This document shows, in pieces, positions 27,600 to 36,370 of a stretch of 64,000 nucleotides of DNA. The DNA lies in assembly GCF_900107745.1 (NCBI RefSeq), contig NZ_FNRO01000004.1, positions 62,001 through 126,000 of the forward strand, in the 5' to 3' direction. The stretch comes from Variovorax sp. YR216 (lineage in GTDB: Bacteria > Pseudomonadota > Gammaproteobacteria > Burkholderiales > Burkholderiaceae_C). Position 1 is the first letter of the stretch. Every line of letters starts with the position of its first letter. Under the pieces are notes generated by a model. The model worked only from the letters and a program-made list of their open reading frames with translations. It was not told the origin of the DNA and made no database searches. The translations under genes and the position numbers were made by a program.

Positions 27600-27860
27600 G
27601 TGCTCGCAGCCACGGTACGGGTTGAGGGACGTGTCGAACGTGATGTCCGGCGAGTCGTTGTGACTGAGCACCGACTTGGCATCCTCGAAACGGACCTCGG
27701 TGGCGAGCGGGGGAAGTTCGTCGGCTTCGGCGGCACCGTCTTCGAGCGTGCCCCAGCCGTCGTCGAAGGCGCTGCGGGTGTCGCGCTCGAAGCGATGCGC
27801 CAGCCGCGTAGCCGCGCCGCGGCCCTTGAGCGCGTGAAGGGGGATGAAAGCATCGGGCAT
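27600..27860 (-). pseudogene. Radical SAM gene (PA0069/SplB-like family), 5' fragment cut by the island
   Basis: The first 87 residues begin MPDAFIPLHALKGRGAATRL and run to SLNPYRGCEH. Full-length family members continue G-C-x-Y-C, the CX3CX2C motif for the 4Fe-4S cluster; here the frame changes straight after the first Cys. The 3' remainder is not in the window. The fragment keeps its own LexA box upstream, so it was probably an SOS gene. Without the cluster motif the product cannot work. Confidence 0.8.
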
Positions 27861-27877
27861 GGCGATCGCTCAGAATA

Positions 27878-27893
27878 CTGGATGAATTTACAG
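27878..27893. promoter_or_regulatory. LexA box upstream of the interrupted radical SAM gene
   Basis: CTGGATGAATTTACAG fits CTG-N10-CAG, with ATA and TAT flanks as at the imuA box. It lies 17 bp upstream of the ATG at 27,860. The shared flanks suggest the same repressor. Confidence 0.75.
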
Positions 27894-27994
27894 TATTCCA
27901 CCATCGTGCCGGCCGAGCAGCAACCACTTGTTTCTCGTGGACATGGCTTCACGTGTGCCGCGCGCTAAGCTCCCCATCCATCAGAAAGACAGCG

Positions 27995-28348
27995 ATGCCG
28001 CGCCGCCCCGAAAACCTCTACCCGCAGTACCACGCCCATATCTACTTCGGCCCCGACACCGTCGCGCAGGCGCGGCAGCTCGCGGAGGATGCGGGTCACA
28101 ACCTGCTGGTGGTGGTCGGCCGGGTACACGAGAAGCTGGTCGGCCCGCATCCGCACTGGAGCTGCCAGATCGCCTTCGACGCAGCCGAATTCGACGAGGT
28201 CATTGAATGGCTCGATGCGAACCGCCACGGCCTCGACGTCTTCGTGCACGGTGTGACGGGCGACGACTACCTCGACCACACCGCGCATGCGATGTGGCTC
28301 GGCAACGAATCCACGCTCGACCTCCGGATGTTCCGCAAGCCAGGCTGA
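27995..28348 (+). CDS. DOPA 4,5-dioxygenase family protein
   Basis: 117 residues, typical of the small DOPA-dioxygenase-like family. Conserved segments include YHAHIYFGPDT, the HPHWSCQIAF pair of histidines and HGVTGDDYLDHTAHAMWLG. The start MPRRPENLYPQYH follows GAAAGA; earlier in-frame codons look like leader sequence. The fungal member opens DOPA, but the bacterial role is not established. It lies just outside the island on the plus strand, convergent with the GST gene. Confidence 0.85.
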   Translation: MPRRPENLYPQYHAHIYFGPDTVAQARQLAEDAGHNLLVVVGRVHEKLVGPHPHWSCQIAFDAAEFDEVIEWLDANRHGLDVFVHGVTGDDYLDHTAHAMWLGNESTLDLRMFRKPG

Positions 28349-28354
28349 CCTAGC

Positions 28355-29011
28355 TCAGAACTCGGCGTCGAGTTCGTCGATCTCGTCCGGCTCCGCCTTC
28401 GCGGCCTTGATCCATTCCTGCATCGCGGACAGTTCGAGGATGCGCTTGCAGTACGCGGTGCAGGCCTTGTCCAGCGACACGTCGTAGGTGACGAAGCGCG
28501 TGACCACCGGCGCGTACATCGCGTCCGCCAGGCAAGGCGTTTCGCCGAAGAGGAACGGCCCGCCGTAGGTCGACAGGCATTCGCGCCAGATCGCGACGAT
28601 GCGGTCGATGTCCGTTTGCGCACGCGACCAGATCTTGAAGCCGGGAAAGCGCGCCTTGACGTTCATCGGCAGCGAGCCGCGCATCGATGAGAAGCCCGAA
28701 TGCATCTCGCCGCAGATCGCCCGGCAGTGCGCGCGCGCCTTGGCGTCGGCGGGCAGCAGCCCGGCCTTGGGCTTGATCTCGTTGAGGTATTCGCCGATCG
28801 CAAGCGTGTCCCAGACCTTGATGCCGCCGTGCTGCAGCGACGGCACCAGCATCGAGGCCGACAGCAGCAGCATCTCGGCCTTCATCGCGGGGTCGTCCGG
28901 CGGGATCACCTTCTCGGTGAACTCCAGGCCCGCGAGCTTGCACATCAGCCAGCCACGCAACGACCACGCGCCGTAGTTCTTGCTGCTGATGGTGAGAACG
29001 GGTTTGGCCAT
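28355..29011 (-). CDS. Glutathione S-transferase family protein
   Basis: 218 residues with an N-terminal thioredoxin-like GST domain (KPVLTISSKNYGAWSLRGW) and a helical C-terminal domain ending near DELDAEF. The Ser/Tyr near the N-terminus (SLRG) may activate glutathione. The 3' end faces the DOPA-dioxygenase-like gene 6 bp away. Substrate unknown. Longer frames on this strand are discarded. Confidence 0.85.
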   Translation of the reverse strand: MAKPVLTISSKNYGAWSLRGWLMCKLAGLEFTEKVIPPDDPAMKAEMLLLSASMLVPSLQHGGIKVWDTLAIGEYLNEIKPKAGLLPADAKARAHCRAICGEMHSGFSSMRGSLPMNVKARFPGFKIWSRAQTDIDRIVAIWRECLSTYGGPFLFGETPCLADAMYAPVVTRFVTYDVSLDKACTAYCKRILELSAMQEWIKAAKAEPDEIDELDAEF

Positions 29012-29124
29012 GCATCGCTCCTGGTCCGCCGGATCGGCGATTCAGTCGTGCAAGGCCTGTGCCAGAAAGGTGCGCCATGCGCGGACCGCGAACGACTGGC
29101 CCGCAACTTGCCTGCGACCCGTGC

Positions 29125-30342
29125 ATGCTTTATCGCGCCTATCAAACCCACGCCGACCTGCTCTCGCCGACACGGCTCGCGGCGCAGTACCTCGGCAAGG
29201 CGCTGTGGCACGACAAGGCAGACCGCAGTCTGACCCGCCGCTTCGCCTCGGCCATGGAGGTCTACTCGCGCATGCGGCTCACGCACACCCGGCCACCCTA
29301 CGGCATCGACAGCGTGATGGTCGACGACGAGGAAGTCGCGGTGCATGAAGAAGCCGCCTTGGTCACGCCCTTCGGCACGCTGCTGCATTTCCGGAAAGAG
29401 TCCAATGCGGTGCATCCGCCGGTGCTGCTGGCTGCACCACTCTCGGGCCATTTCGCGACGCTGCTGCGCGAAACCGTGCGCACCCTCTTGCGCGACCACG
29501 ACGTGTATGTGACCGATTGGCACAACGCGCGCGATGTGCCGCTCTGGCACGGCGGCTTCGGGCTGGACGACTACACGCTGCGGATCATCGATTTCCTCGA
29601 AGCGATCGGCCCCGGCGTGCACATGGTGGCGGTCTGCCAGCCCTGCGTCGCGGCGCTGGCCGCCACTGCACTGATGGGCGAGGACGACAACCCGGCGGCG
29701 CCGAGAAGCCTCACGCTCATGGCCGGCCCGGTCGATTGCCGGGTCAACCCGACCACCGTGAACAAGCTGGCGAACGACCGGTCCATCGGCTGGTTCGAGC
29801 GCAACCTGATCAGCCATGTGCCGTGGCCGCATGCCGGCATGATGCGGCGGGTGTACCCGGGCTTCCTGCAGCTCAGCGCCTTCATGAGCATGAACCCGGA
29901 CCGCCACAAGCAGCAGTTCGCCAAGCTCTACCGGCACCTGGTGGACGGTGAGATCGAGCAGGCCGACACGATCCGCACCTTCTACGACGAATACCTCGCG
30001 GTCAACGACCTGCCGGCCGAGTTCTATCTGGAAACGGTCGAGCGCGTGTTCCAGACCTACGACCTGCCGCGCGGCAAGCTCACCGTCGGCGAGCGGGCGG
30101 TCAACCCCGCCGCCATCCGACGCACCGCGCTGCTGACCGTCGAAGGCGAGCGTGACGACATCTGCTCGGTCGGGCAGACGGTGGCGGCGCAGGACCTCTG
30201 CACCGGCGTGCGGCCCTATCTCAAGACACATCACCTGCAGGCCGGCGTCGGTCACTACGGCGTATTCAGCGGCAGCAAGTGGAACGCGCAGATCTATCCG
30301 CGCGTGCGCGAAACCATCCACACCGCGACCGAGCTGCACTGA
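29125..30342 (+). CDS. phaZ: Intracellular polyhydroxyalkanoate (PHB) depolymerase
   Basis: 405 residues from ATG (MLYRAYQTHADLL). The lipase-box-like segment VCQPC has Cys about residue 171 as nucleophile, the hallmark of intracellular PHB depolymerases such as PhaZ1 of Cupriavidus, in place of the usual Ser. The segments DVYVTDWHNARDVPL and GVGHYGVFSGSKWN also match. It degrades native PHB granules inside the cell to recover carbon. An upstream in-frame GTG would add only one codon. Confidence 0.92.
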   Translation: MLYRAYQTHADLLSPTRLAAQYLGKALWHDKADRSLTRRFASAMEVYSRMRLTHTRPPYGIDSVMVDDEEVAVHEEAALVTPFGTLLHFRKESNAVHPPVLLAAPLSGHFATLLRETVRTLLRDHDVYVTDWHNARDVPLWHGGFGLDDYTLRIIDFLEAIGPGVHMVAVCQPCVAALAATALMGEDDNPAAPRSLTLMAGPVDCRVNPTTVNKLANDRSIGWFERNLISHVPWPHAGMMRRVYPGFLQLSAFMSMNPDRHKQQFAKLYRHLVDGEIEQADTIRTFYDEYLAVNDLPAEFYLETVERVFQTYDLPRGKLTVGERAVNPAAIRRTALLTVEGERDDICSVGQTVAAQDLCTGVRPYLKTHHLQAGVGHYGVFSGSKWNAQIYPRVRETIHTATELH

Positions 30343-30403
30343 GTTCATTGGGTAACCTCCGCGCAGCAGCGCTGCGGTATTCGCCTTGGGGCGGCCCGGC
30401 GGC

Positions 30404-31375
30404 TCACGCACCGCGCTTGCGCGGCGGACGGAAGCGCCGGGGCGCAATGCCGTCGGCGGGCGACGGCAGGCTTTGCCGCAGGTGCGCAATCAGGGCCTGT
30501 GCCATCACATTGCGCATCGGCCCCGGGAGATGCACCAGCACCACCCGCCGCTCGATGTGGGGCTTGCGAAGCGGCAGCACCACCAGTTCGTCGTCGCGCA
30601 GCGAGGAGGTGTAGAGCTTCGGCATCAGGCCCAGCGCGAGGCCGCCGCGCACCAGCGCGTAGAGCGTCTCGGAATAGCTCACGCGATACGGTTCCGCGCC
30701 TTGCGCGAACTGGGCACGCGCCGGATCGCCGAGCGCGGGCATGCTGCCGCTTTCGAACAGCACGAGCCGCTCGCCGCCGATGGCTTCCCAGTCCGCTTCG
30801 CCCGCCTGCGCGAGCGCGTGGTCGCGCCGCACCACCAGCACCAGCGGATCGCGGAACAGGTCCACGCAGACGAGGCCGCCGGGCGGCTCCGTGATGGCGG
30901 CCACCGCCATGTCGAGCTGCCCGCTGCGCACCTCGGCCAGCAAGGTGTTCGACGGCGCATCGCGCCAGGCGAATTCCACCTGACGCGCCGCATCACCCTG
31001 CAGAAAGTCGCCGACCGCCGCCGCGACCCGGCCGCTCGCGGATGGGATCACGCCGATGCGTACGAAAGCGCGCCCGCGCTGGACCGTCTGCTCGATATCG
31101 CGCAACGCCACGTCGAAGGTGTTGACCAGGAAATCGGTGCGCGCGAGCACCTCGGCGCCCAGTGGCGTGAGTTCGAGACGGTGGGTGGACCGCGTCAGCA
31201 GCTCGGCGCCGAGCAGCTTCTCCATCTGCTTGATCGCATTGCTGAGCGCGGGTTGCGTGATGGAAAGCCGCTTCGCGGCGCGGCCGAACTGGCCCTCTTC
31301 CACCAGCACCGAAAAGAACCGCAACTGGCGCAGCGTGAGTGCGCGCAAGGGGGAGGAAAGCTGCGGATTCGCCAT
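30404..31375 (-). CDS. LysR-family transcriptional regulator
   Basis: 323 residues: an N-terminal winged HTH (LTLRQLRFFSVLVEEGQFGRA and TQPALSNAIKQME) and a C-terminal co-inducer domain. It is divergent from the adenosine deaminase gene across about 92 bp, the usual LysR arrangement, so it probably controls that gene and the binding protein after it. The inducer is unknown. Confidence 0.93.
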   Translation of the reverse strand: MANPQLSSPLRALTLRQLRFFSVLVEEGQFGRAAKRLSITQPALSNAIKQMEKLLGAELLTRSTHRLELTPLGAEVLARTDFLVNTFDVALRDIEQTVQRGRAFVRIGVIPSASGRVAAAVGDFLQGDAARQVEFAWRDAPSNTLLAEVRSGQLDMAVAAITEPPGGLVCVDLFRDPLVLVVRRDHALAQAGEADWEAIGGERLVLFESGSMPALGDPARAQFAQGAEPYRVSYSETLYALVRGGLALGLMPKLYTSSLRDDELVVLPLRKPHIERRVVLVHLPGPMRNVMAQALIAHLRQSLPSPADGIAPRRFRPPRKRGA

Positions 31376-31467
31376 GGGATCGGGGCCGGTTCGCCATCAT
31401 TTGGCTGAATCAAATTATAGAAATTCAAAATTTTCCTTATCGCAGCGGCGTCCCTAGACTGCGCGCC
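31376..31467. promoter_or_regulatory. Divergent promoter region between lysR and add
   Basis: An AT-rich stretch near 31,405-31,440 (AAATTATAGAAATTCAAAATT) stands out from the high-GC surroundings between the two divergent genes. It is a good place for overlapping promoters and a T-N11-A LysR site, but no exact box was defined. Confidence 0.4.
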
Positions 31468-32559
31468 ATGACACAACCCGCAGCCACGCCGGCATCGCCT
31501 CTGGAATCCTTCCTCCATGCGATTCCGAAGGTCGAACTGCACTGCCATCTGTTCGGCACCGTGCGGAAGGACACCTTCATCGACCTCAACCGGCGCGCCG
31601 GCCAGCCGCTGCCCGACGACGAGATCGAAGCCTTCTACACGCGCGGCGAGAAGCCCGTCGGCGTGCTTCGCGTGCTGCGGGCGCTCGATGCGGAACTCGT
31701 GCGCAGCGCCGACGACCTGCACCGGCTGACGTTCGAATACCTGGAAGACGCCGCGGGCCACAACGTGCGCTACGCCGAGTTCTTCTGGAACCCGACCGGC
31801 ACGGTGCACGAATCCGGCATCGACTACCGACAGGCGCAGGACGCGATCGTGCGCGCGATCCACGATGCGGAGCGGGCGCATGGCATCACCGGCCGCCTGA
31901 TCGCCGCGATCGACCGCGAGGCCAGCCCGGAGGCCGCCGTCGAGATGGTGCGCTGGGTCATCGGCAACCGGTGCGACGAGGTGATCGGCATCGGCATCGA
32001 CTACCGCGAGAACGACCGACCGCCCGAGCTCTTCCAGCAGGCGTACGCCGAAGCGCGCCGCGCCGGCCTCAAGACGACCGCGCACGCCGGCGAATTCGGC
32101 ATGCCATGGACCAACGTGCGCACCGCGCTCGACCTGCTCCAGGTCGACCGCATCGACCATGGCTACACGGTGGTCGACCAGCCCGACTTCGCGCGCGAAT
32201 GCGCCAAGCGCGGCGTGATCTTCACCGTGGTGCCGACCAACTCCTACTACCTGCGCACGCTGCCGCCGGAGCGCTGGGCGCTCGACCATCCGATCCGCCG
32301 CATGCCCGGCCTCGGCCTTCGCATCCACCCGAACACCGACGACCCGACCCTGCACAAGGTCACGCCCACGCAGGCGTGGCACATGATGGTGCGGGACTTC
32401 GGCTTCGGCCTCGACGACCTGCGCGGCTTCATGCTCAACGGGCTCGACGGCGCCTGGATCGACGATTCGCTTCGCCGCCAGTGGCGCACGCAATGGACCG
32501 GCGAATTCGACGCGCTGCGCGCACGCCTCCCGCAAGACCTGACCTCTCCCACGCCATGA
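31468..32559 (+). CDS. add: Adenosine deaminase family protein
   Basis: 363 residues with the metal-dependent deaminase signature: HCHLFG near residue 24, HAGEFG, DHGY and HPNTDDP. It should deaminate adenosine or a related purine. Normal adenosine deaminases have HxHLxG, and here CHLFG keeps it. The stop overlaps the next gene's ATG. A link to a Bug-type uptake protein suggests a nucleoside or modified-purine salvage unit; the true substrate could differ. Confidence 0.88.
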   Translation: MTQPAATPASPLESFLHAIPKVELHCHLFGTVRKDTFIDLNRRAGQPLPDDEIEAFYTRGEKPVGVLRVLRALDAELVRSADDLHRLTFEYLEDAAGHNVRYAEFFWNPTGTVHESGIDYRQAQDAIVRAIHDAERAHGITGRLIAAIDREASPEAAVEMVRWVIGNRCDEVIGIGIDYRENDRPPELFQQAYAEARRAGLKTTAHAGEFGMPWTNVRTALDLLQVDRIDHGYTVVDQPDFARECAKRGVIFTVVPTNSYYLRTLPPERWALDHPIRRMPGLGLRIHPNTDDPTLHKVTPTQAWHMMVRDFGFGLDDLRGFMLNGLDGAWIDDSLRRQWRTQWTGEFDALRARLPQDLTSPTP

Positions 32560-33542
32560 ACAAGCTCATCCGCAAGCCCCTTCTCCTCGCCTCGATGCTG
32601 GTCGCCGCGCTGCCCGGCGCAGCGCTGGCGCAGGCCGCATGGCCGTCCGCGAAGCCGATCACGCTGATCGTTCCCTACTCGGCCGGCGGCAGCATCGACT
32701 TCAACGCGCGCCTGGTGGCGACCAAGCTCGGCGAGCGGCTGAAGCAGACGATCGTCATCGAGAACGTCTCCGGCGCGGGCGGCGCGATCGGCGTCGCCAA
32801 GGCGGTCAACGCCGCGCCGGACGGCTACACGCTGGTCGCCGGACCGGACAGCGCCATCGCGATCGGCCGGCTCATCAATCCGGGCGCCTTCAAGTTCGAC
32901 CCGCTCAAGGACCTCGCGCCCGTCGGCATGCTGAACACCGCGCCGATGGTGCTGGTCGCGCGCCCGGGACTGCCGGTCAAGACCTTCGCCGACTTCGTCA
33001 AGCTCGCGAAGGCCTCGCCCGGCAAGTACAACTACGCGACCTCCGGCGTGGGCACGGTGCTCCATCTCGCGATGGAATTGCTGAAGGAGCGCACCGGCAT
33101 CTACGTGACCCACGTGCCCTACCGCGGCGGCGCGCAGATCGCCACCGACGTGATCGGCAATCAGGTCGACCTCGCGATGCTGGTCAGCACCAGCGCCATT
33201 CCGCATGTGGGCGCCAACCGCCTCAGGCCTCTCGGCGTGACGAGCGAGAAGCGCCTCGAGGCCTTGCCGGACACCCCGACCTTCAACGAGATGCCCGGCC
33301 TCAAGGGCTATTCGATGGTGAGCTGGACCGGCATCTTCGCCCCGGCCGCGACGCCGCCGGCGATCGTCACCCGGCTCAACCAGGAACTCAACGCCGTCCT
33401 CAAGGACCCCGAGATCCGCGCCAAGCTCCAGGAACAGGGCGCCCTCCCCGGCAGCGGCTCGGCGGAAGAACTGGGCCAGTTCGTGCGCGCCGAATACGCC
33501 CGCAACCAGAAAATCGTCCAGTCCGCGAACATCAAGGAGTAG
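32556..33542 (+). CDS. Bug/TctC-family periplasmic substrate-binding protein
   Basis: 328 residues with a signal peptide (LLLASMLVAALPGAALAQA) and a Bug fold starting ITLIVPYSAGGSIDFNARLV. The ATG overlaps the add stop (ATGA). Bug proteins are very abundant in Comamonadaceae and Bordetella; most bind small carboxylates or heterocycles. Longer upstream frames lie inside add and are rejected. It likely shares LysR control with add. Confidence 0.92.
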   Translation: MNKLIRKPLLLASMLVAALPGAALAQAAWPSAKPITLIVPYSAGGSIDFNARLVATKLGERLKQTIVIENVSGAGGAIGVAKAVNAAPDGYTLVAGPDSAIAIGRLINPGAFKFDPLKDLAPVGMLNTAPMVLVARPGLPVKTFADFVKLAKASPGKYNYATSGVGTVLHLAMELLKERTGIYVTHVPYRGGAQIATDVIGNQVDLAMLVSTSAIPHVGANRLRPLGVTSEKRLEALPDTPTFNEMPGLKGYSMVSWTGIFAPAATPPAIVTRLNQELNAVLKDPEIRAKLQEQGALPGSGSAEELGQFVRAEYARNQKIVQSANIKE

Positions 33543-33548
33543 CCCCCG

Positions 33549-33579
33549 AAAAAAACAAGGGCCCCGCAAAGCGAGGCCC
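33549..33579 (-). terminator. Terminator hairpin downstream of the CBS-domain gene
   Basis: A hairpin with 9-bp arms (one mismatch), a 3-base AAA loop and a T7 run on the minus strand. It lies 95 bp past the CBS-gene stop, on the far side of the 85-bp repeat. It is weak for the plus strand because no T run follows. Confidence 0.65.
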
Positions 33580-33587
33580 GTTGGTGG

Positions 33588-33672
33588 AACACCGTGGAAC
33601 CGGCTGCGCCGGGCCACCGGTATTGCCCCCGGCAGGGGGGTGGCGGCTACACGAAGTGAGCAAGCCTGGGGG
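33588..33672. repeat. 85-bp intergenic repeat, copy 1
   Basis: This segment is colinear, without gaps and with about 13 mismatches, with 47131-47215. The core CCCCCGGCAGGGGG is self-complementary. Both copies lie right after a minus-strand stop codon and are followed by a hairpin terminator. It may be a 3' UTR element. Confidence 0.75.
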
Positions 33673-33673
33673 G

Positions 33674-34114
33674 TTACTGCTCTTCTGGCCAGTCGCGAAT
33701 GTAGGCCTTGAGCATCTTGTTCTCGAAGTTCTGGCTGTCGACCACCGCCTTCGCGACGTCGTAGAAGCTGATCACGCCCATCAGCATGCGCTTGTCCATC
33801 ACGGGCATGTAGCGCGCATGGCGCTCCAGCATGATGCGGCGGATCTCGTCGAGATCGGTCTCGAGCGTGCAGGTCACCGGATGGTCGTCCATGGCCTTGC
33901 GCACCAGGGTGCCACCGACCTGACCACCATTGGCGACGATGGCAAGGATCACTTCGCGGAAGGTCAGCATGCCGACCAGGTCACCGTGCTCCATCACGAC
34001 GAGCGAGCCGATGTCGTTGTCGGCCATGGTTCCGACCGCTTCGGCCAGGGGTTGATCGGGGGTGATCGTAAACAGCGTGTTTCCCTTGACTCGCAGGATG
34101 TCGCTGACCTTCAT
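33674..34114 (-). CDS. CBS-domain pair protein
   Basis: 146 residues with two CBS motifs (residues about 5-65 and 75-135), beginning MKVSDILRVKGN and ending KAYIRDWPEEQ. These small proteins bind adenine nucleotides and sense energy state or regulate partners. It begins 138 bp from metY, which is divergent. The start was chosen by position and a downstream ribosome-site-like GAGGAGCAAC. Confidence 0.88.
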   Translation of the reverse strand: MKVSDILRVKGNTLFTITPDQPLAEAVGTMADNDIGSLVVMEHGDLVGMLTFREVILAIVANGGQVGGTLVRKAMDDHPVTCTLETDLDEIRRIMLERHARYMPVMDKRMLMGVISFYDVAKAVVDSQNFENKMLKAYIRDWPEEQ

Positions 34115-34252
34115 CGTGTTGCTCCTCTCTTGGTTGGCGGCGTGCCAATTTGAATATAGCCCACAATGGCCACCCATCCACAGGCCACGCCGGCATCGCA
34201 GGGATTGCGCACGTAACGGGCCTTTGCAGAAAACCTCTCCCGAAAGGTCCTC

Positions 34253-35563
34253 ATGCCCGGTTATTCCGACCCCGGCTTCGACACGCTGGCCCTGCACGCC
34301 GGCGCGGCGCCCGACCCCGCCACCGGCGCGCGCGCGGTGCCGATCCACCTGACCACGTCCTTCGTTTTCGAGTCGAGCGACCACGCGGCGGCGCTCTTCA
34401 ACCTCGAGCGCGCGGGGCATGTGTATTCGCGCATCAGCAACCCGACCAACGCGGTGCTGGAGCAGCGCGTGTCGGCGCTCGAAGGCGGCATCGGCGCGAT
34501 CGCCACCGCGAGCGGGCAGGCCGCGCTGCACCTGTCGATCGCGACGCTGATGGGCGCGGGCTCGCACATCGTCGCGAGCACCGCGCTCTACGGCGGTTCG
34601 CAGAACCTGCTGCACTACACGATGCGGCGATTCGGCATCGAGACCACCTTCGTCAAGCCGGGTGACCTCGACGGCTGGCGCGCCGCGATCCGGCCCAATA
34701 CCAAGCTGCTGTTCGGCGAAACGGTGGGCAACCCGGGCCTCGACGTGCTCGACATCCCGGCGGTGAGCGAAATTGCGCATGCGGCCCGGGTGCCGCTGCT
34801 GGTGGATTCGACGCTGACCTCGCCCTACCTCGTCAAGCCCTTCGACTGGGGCGCCGATCTGGTCTATCACTCGGCCACCAAGTTCCTCTCCGGCCACGGC
34901 ACCGTCATCGGCGGCATCGTGGTCGATTCGGGCAACTTCGACTGGGAGCTTTCGGGCAAGTTCGCGGAGCTGACCGAGGCCTACGACGGCTTCCACAACA
35001 TGGTCTTCAGCGAGGAAAGCACCGTCGGCGCCTTCCTGCTGCGCGCACGGCGCGAGGGGCTGCGGGATTTCGGCGCATCGATGAGTCCGCACACCGCGTG
35101 GCTGATCCTGCAAGGCATCGAGACGCTGCCGCTGCGCATGGAGCGGCACATCGACAACACGCAGAAGGTGGTCGAGTTCCTCGCCAGCCATCCATTCGTG
35201 GCGCACGTCGGGCATCCGCTGCTCGAATCGCACCCGAGCCATGCGCTTGCGAACAGGCTGCTGAAGCACGGTGCGAAGGGCGCGGGCTCGGTCTTCAGCT
35301 TCGACCTCAAGGGCAACCGCGAGCAGGGCAAGAAGTTCATCGAGGCGCTGCGGCTGTTCAGCCACCTGGCGAACGTCGGCGACTGCCGCAGCCTGGTGAT
35401 TCATCCGGCAAGCACGACACACTTCCGCATGAGCGATGAAGCGTTGGCAGGCGCCGGTATTTCGCAGGGCACGATCCGGCTGTCGATCGGGCTCGAAGAT
35501 CCGGCCGACCTCATCGACGATCTCAAGCGCGCGCTGAAGGCTGCGGAAAAGGCAGGTGCCTGA
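34253..35563 (+). CDS. metY: O-acetylhomoserine/O-succinylhomoserine sulfhydrylase (PLP, Cys/Met metabolism)
   Basis: 436 residues, the length of MetY-type enzymes, with the PLP lysine in SATKFLSGHGT and the PTNAVLEQRVSALEGG segment. It makes homocysteine from an activated homoserine and sulfide in methionine synthesis. The stop codon shares a base with the ATG of the next gene. Whether the acyl donor is acetyl or succinyl cannot be told. Confidence 0.9.
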   Translation: MPGYSDPGFDTLALHAGAAPDPATGARAVPIHLTTSFVFESSDHAAALFNLERAGHVYSRISNPTNAVLEQRVSALEGGIGAIATASGQAALHLSIATLMGAGSHIVASTALYGGSQNLLHYTMRRFGIETTFVKPGDLDGWRAAIRPNTKLLFGETVGNPGLDVLDIPAVSEIAHAARVPLLVDSTLTSPYLVKPFDWGADLVYHSATKFLSGHGTVIGGIVVDSGNFDWELSGKFAELTEAYDGFHNMVFSEESTVGAFLLRARREGLRDFGASMSPHTAWLILQGIETLPLRMERHIDNTQKVVEFLASHPFVAHVGHPLLESHPSHALANRLLKHGAKGAGSVFSFDLKGNREQGKKFIEALRLFSHLANVGDCRSLVIHPASTTHFRMSDEALAGAGISQGTIRLSIGLEDPADLIDDLKRALKAAEKAGA

Positions 35564-36369
35564 TGCAACTCGTCGTCAACGGCCACAGCACCTACTGCTA
35601 CACCGGTGGCAAGCAGCTCGATGCGGCCAAGCCCACCGTCGTCTTCATCCATGGCGTGCTGAACGACCACAGCGTGTGGATCCTGCAGAGCCGATGGTTC
35701 GCCAACCACGGCTGGAACGTGCTCGCGGTGGATCTGCCCGGCCACTGCAAGAGCGAAGGCCCGCCGCCCGCGACCGTCGAAGAAGCGGCGGCGTTCATCG
35801 TCGCGCTGCTCGACGCAGCCGGCGTGGCAAAGGCGGCGCTGGTCGGCCACAGCTTCGGCTCGCTGATCGCGCTGGAGACCGCCGCCCGATCGCCGGAGCG
35901 CGTAACGCATCTCGCGCTGGTCGGCACCGCCTATCCGATGACGGTGTCGCCAGCGCTGCTCGACGGCGCGCTCAATGATCCGCAGCGCGCCATCGCGATG
36001 GTCAACACCTTCTCGCATTCGCTGCTGGCGCCACCACCCTCTTCGCTCGGGCCGGGCACCTGGCTCTATGGCGGCTCGCGCGCGCTCATGCGCCGCGTGC
36101 TCGCGAGCAACCCGCATGCCAACGTCTTCCACATCGGCTTCAAGGCGTGCAACGACTACGCGAGCGGCGAAGCCGCGATGGCGAAGGTGCAGTGCCCGAC
36201 GCTGTTCCTCCTGGGTGCGGCCGACCAGATGACGCCGCCGCGCGCGGCGCGCACGCTGGCTTCGAAGGCGGCCAACGCGAAGGTCGTCACGGTCAACGCC
36301 GGACATGCGCTGATGACCGAGGCACCGGACGAGGTGCTCTTCGCGCTCGGCGCGTTCCTGAAGAGCTGA
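35563..36369 (+). CDS. Alpha/beta hydrolase
   Basis: 268 residues with the nucleophile elbow GHSFG (about residue 96), an early HG pocket (VFIHGVLND), and a His in VNAGHALMTEAP. It is translationally coupled to metY (TGATG). The substrate is unknown; esterases and lactonases share this fold. It converges with the SDR-like gene, with one base between the stops. Confidence 0.85.
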   Translation: MQLVVNGHSTYCYTGGKQLDAAKPTVVFIHGVLNDHSVWILQSRWFANHGWNVLAVDLPGHCKSEGPPPATVEEAAAFIVALLDAAGVAKAALVGHSFGSLIALETAARSPERVTHLALVGTAYPMTVSPALLDGALNDPQRAIAMVNTFSHSLLAPPPSSLGPGTWLYGGSRALMRRVLASNPHANVFHIGFKACNDYASGEAAMAKVQCPTLFLLGAADQMTPPRAARTLASKAANAKVVTVNAGHALMTEAPDEVLFALGAFLKS

Positions 36370-36370
36370 A

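Noticed and set aside
30343..30403. Third copy of the 85-bp repeat between phaZ and lysR
   Set aside because: Only short GC-rich similarity without the CCCCC-GGGGG core in order.
34115..34252. SAM or SAH riboswitch upstream of metY
   Set aside because: Sequence was examined for the conserved cores of SAM-II and SAH types and none was recognised.
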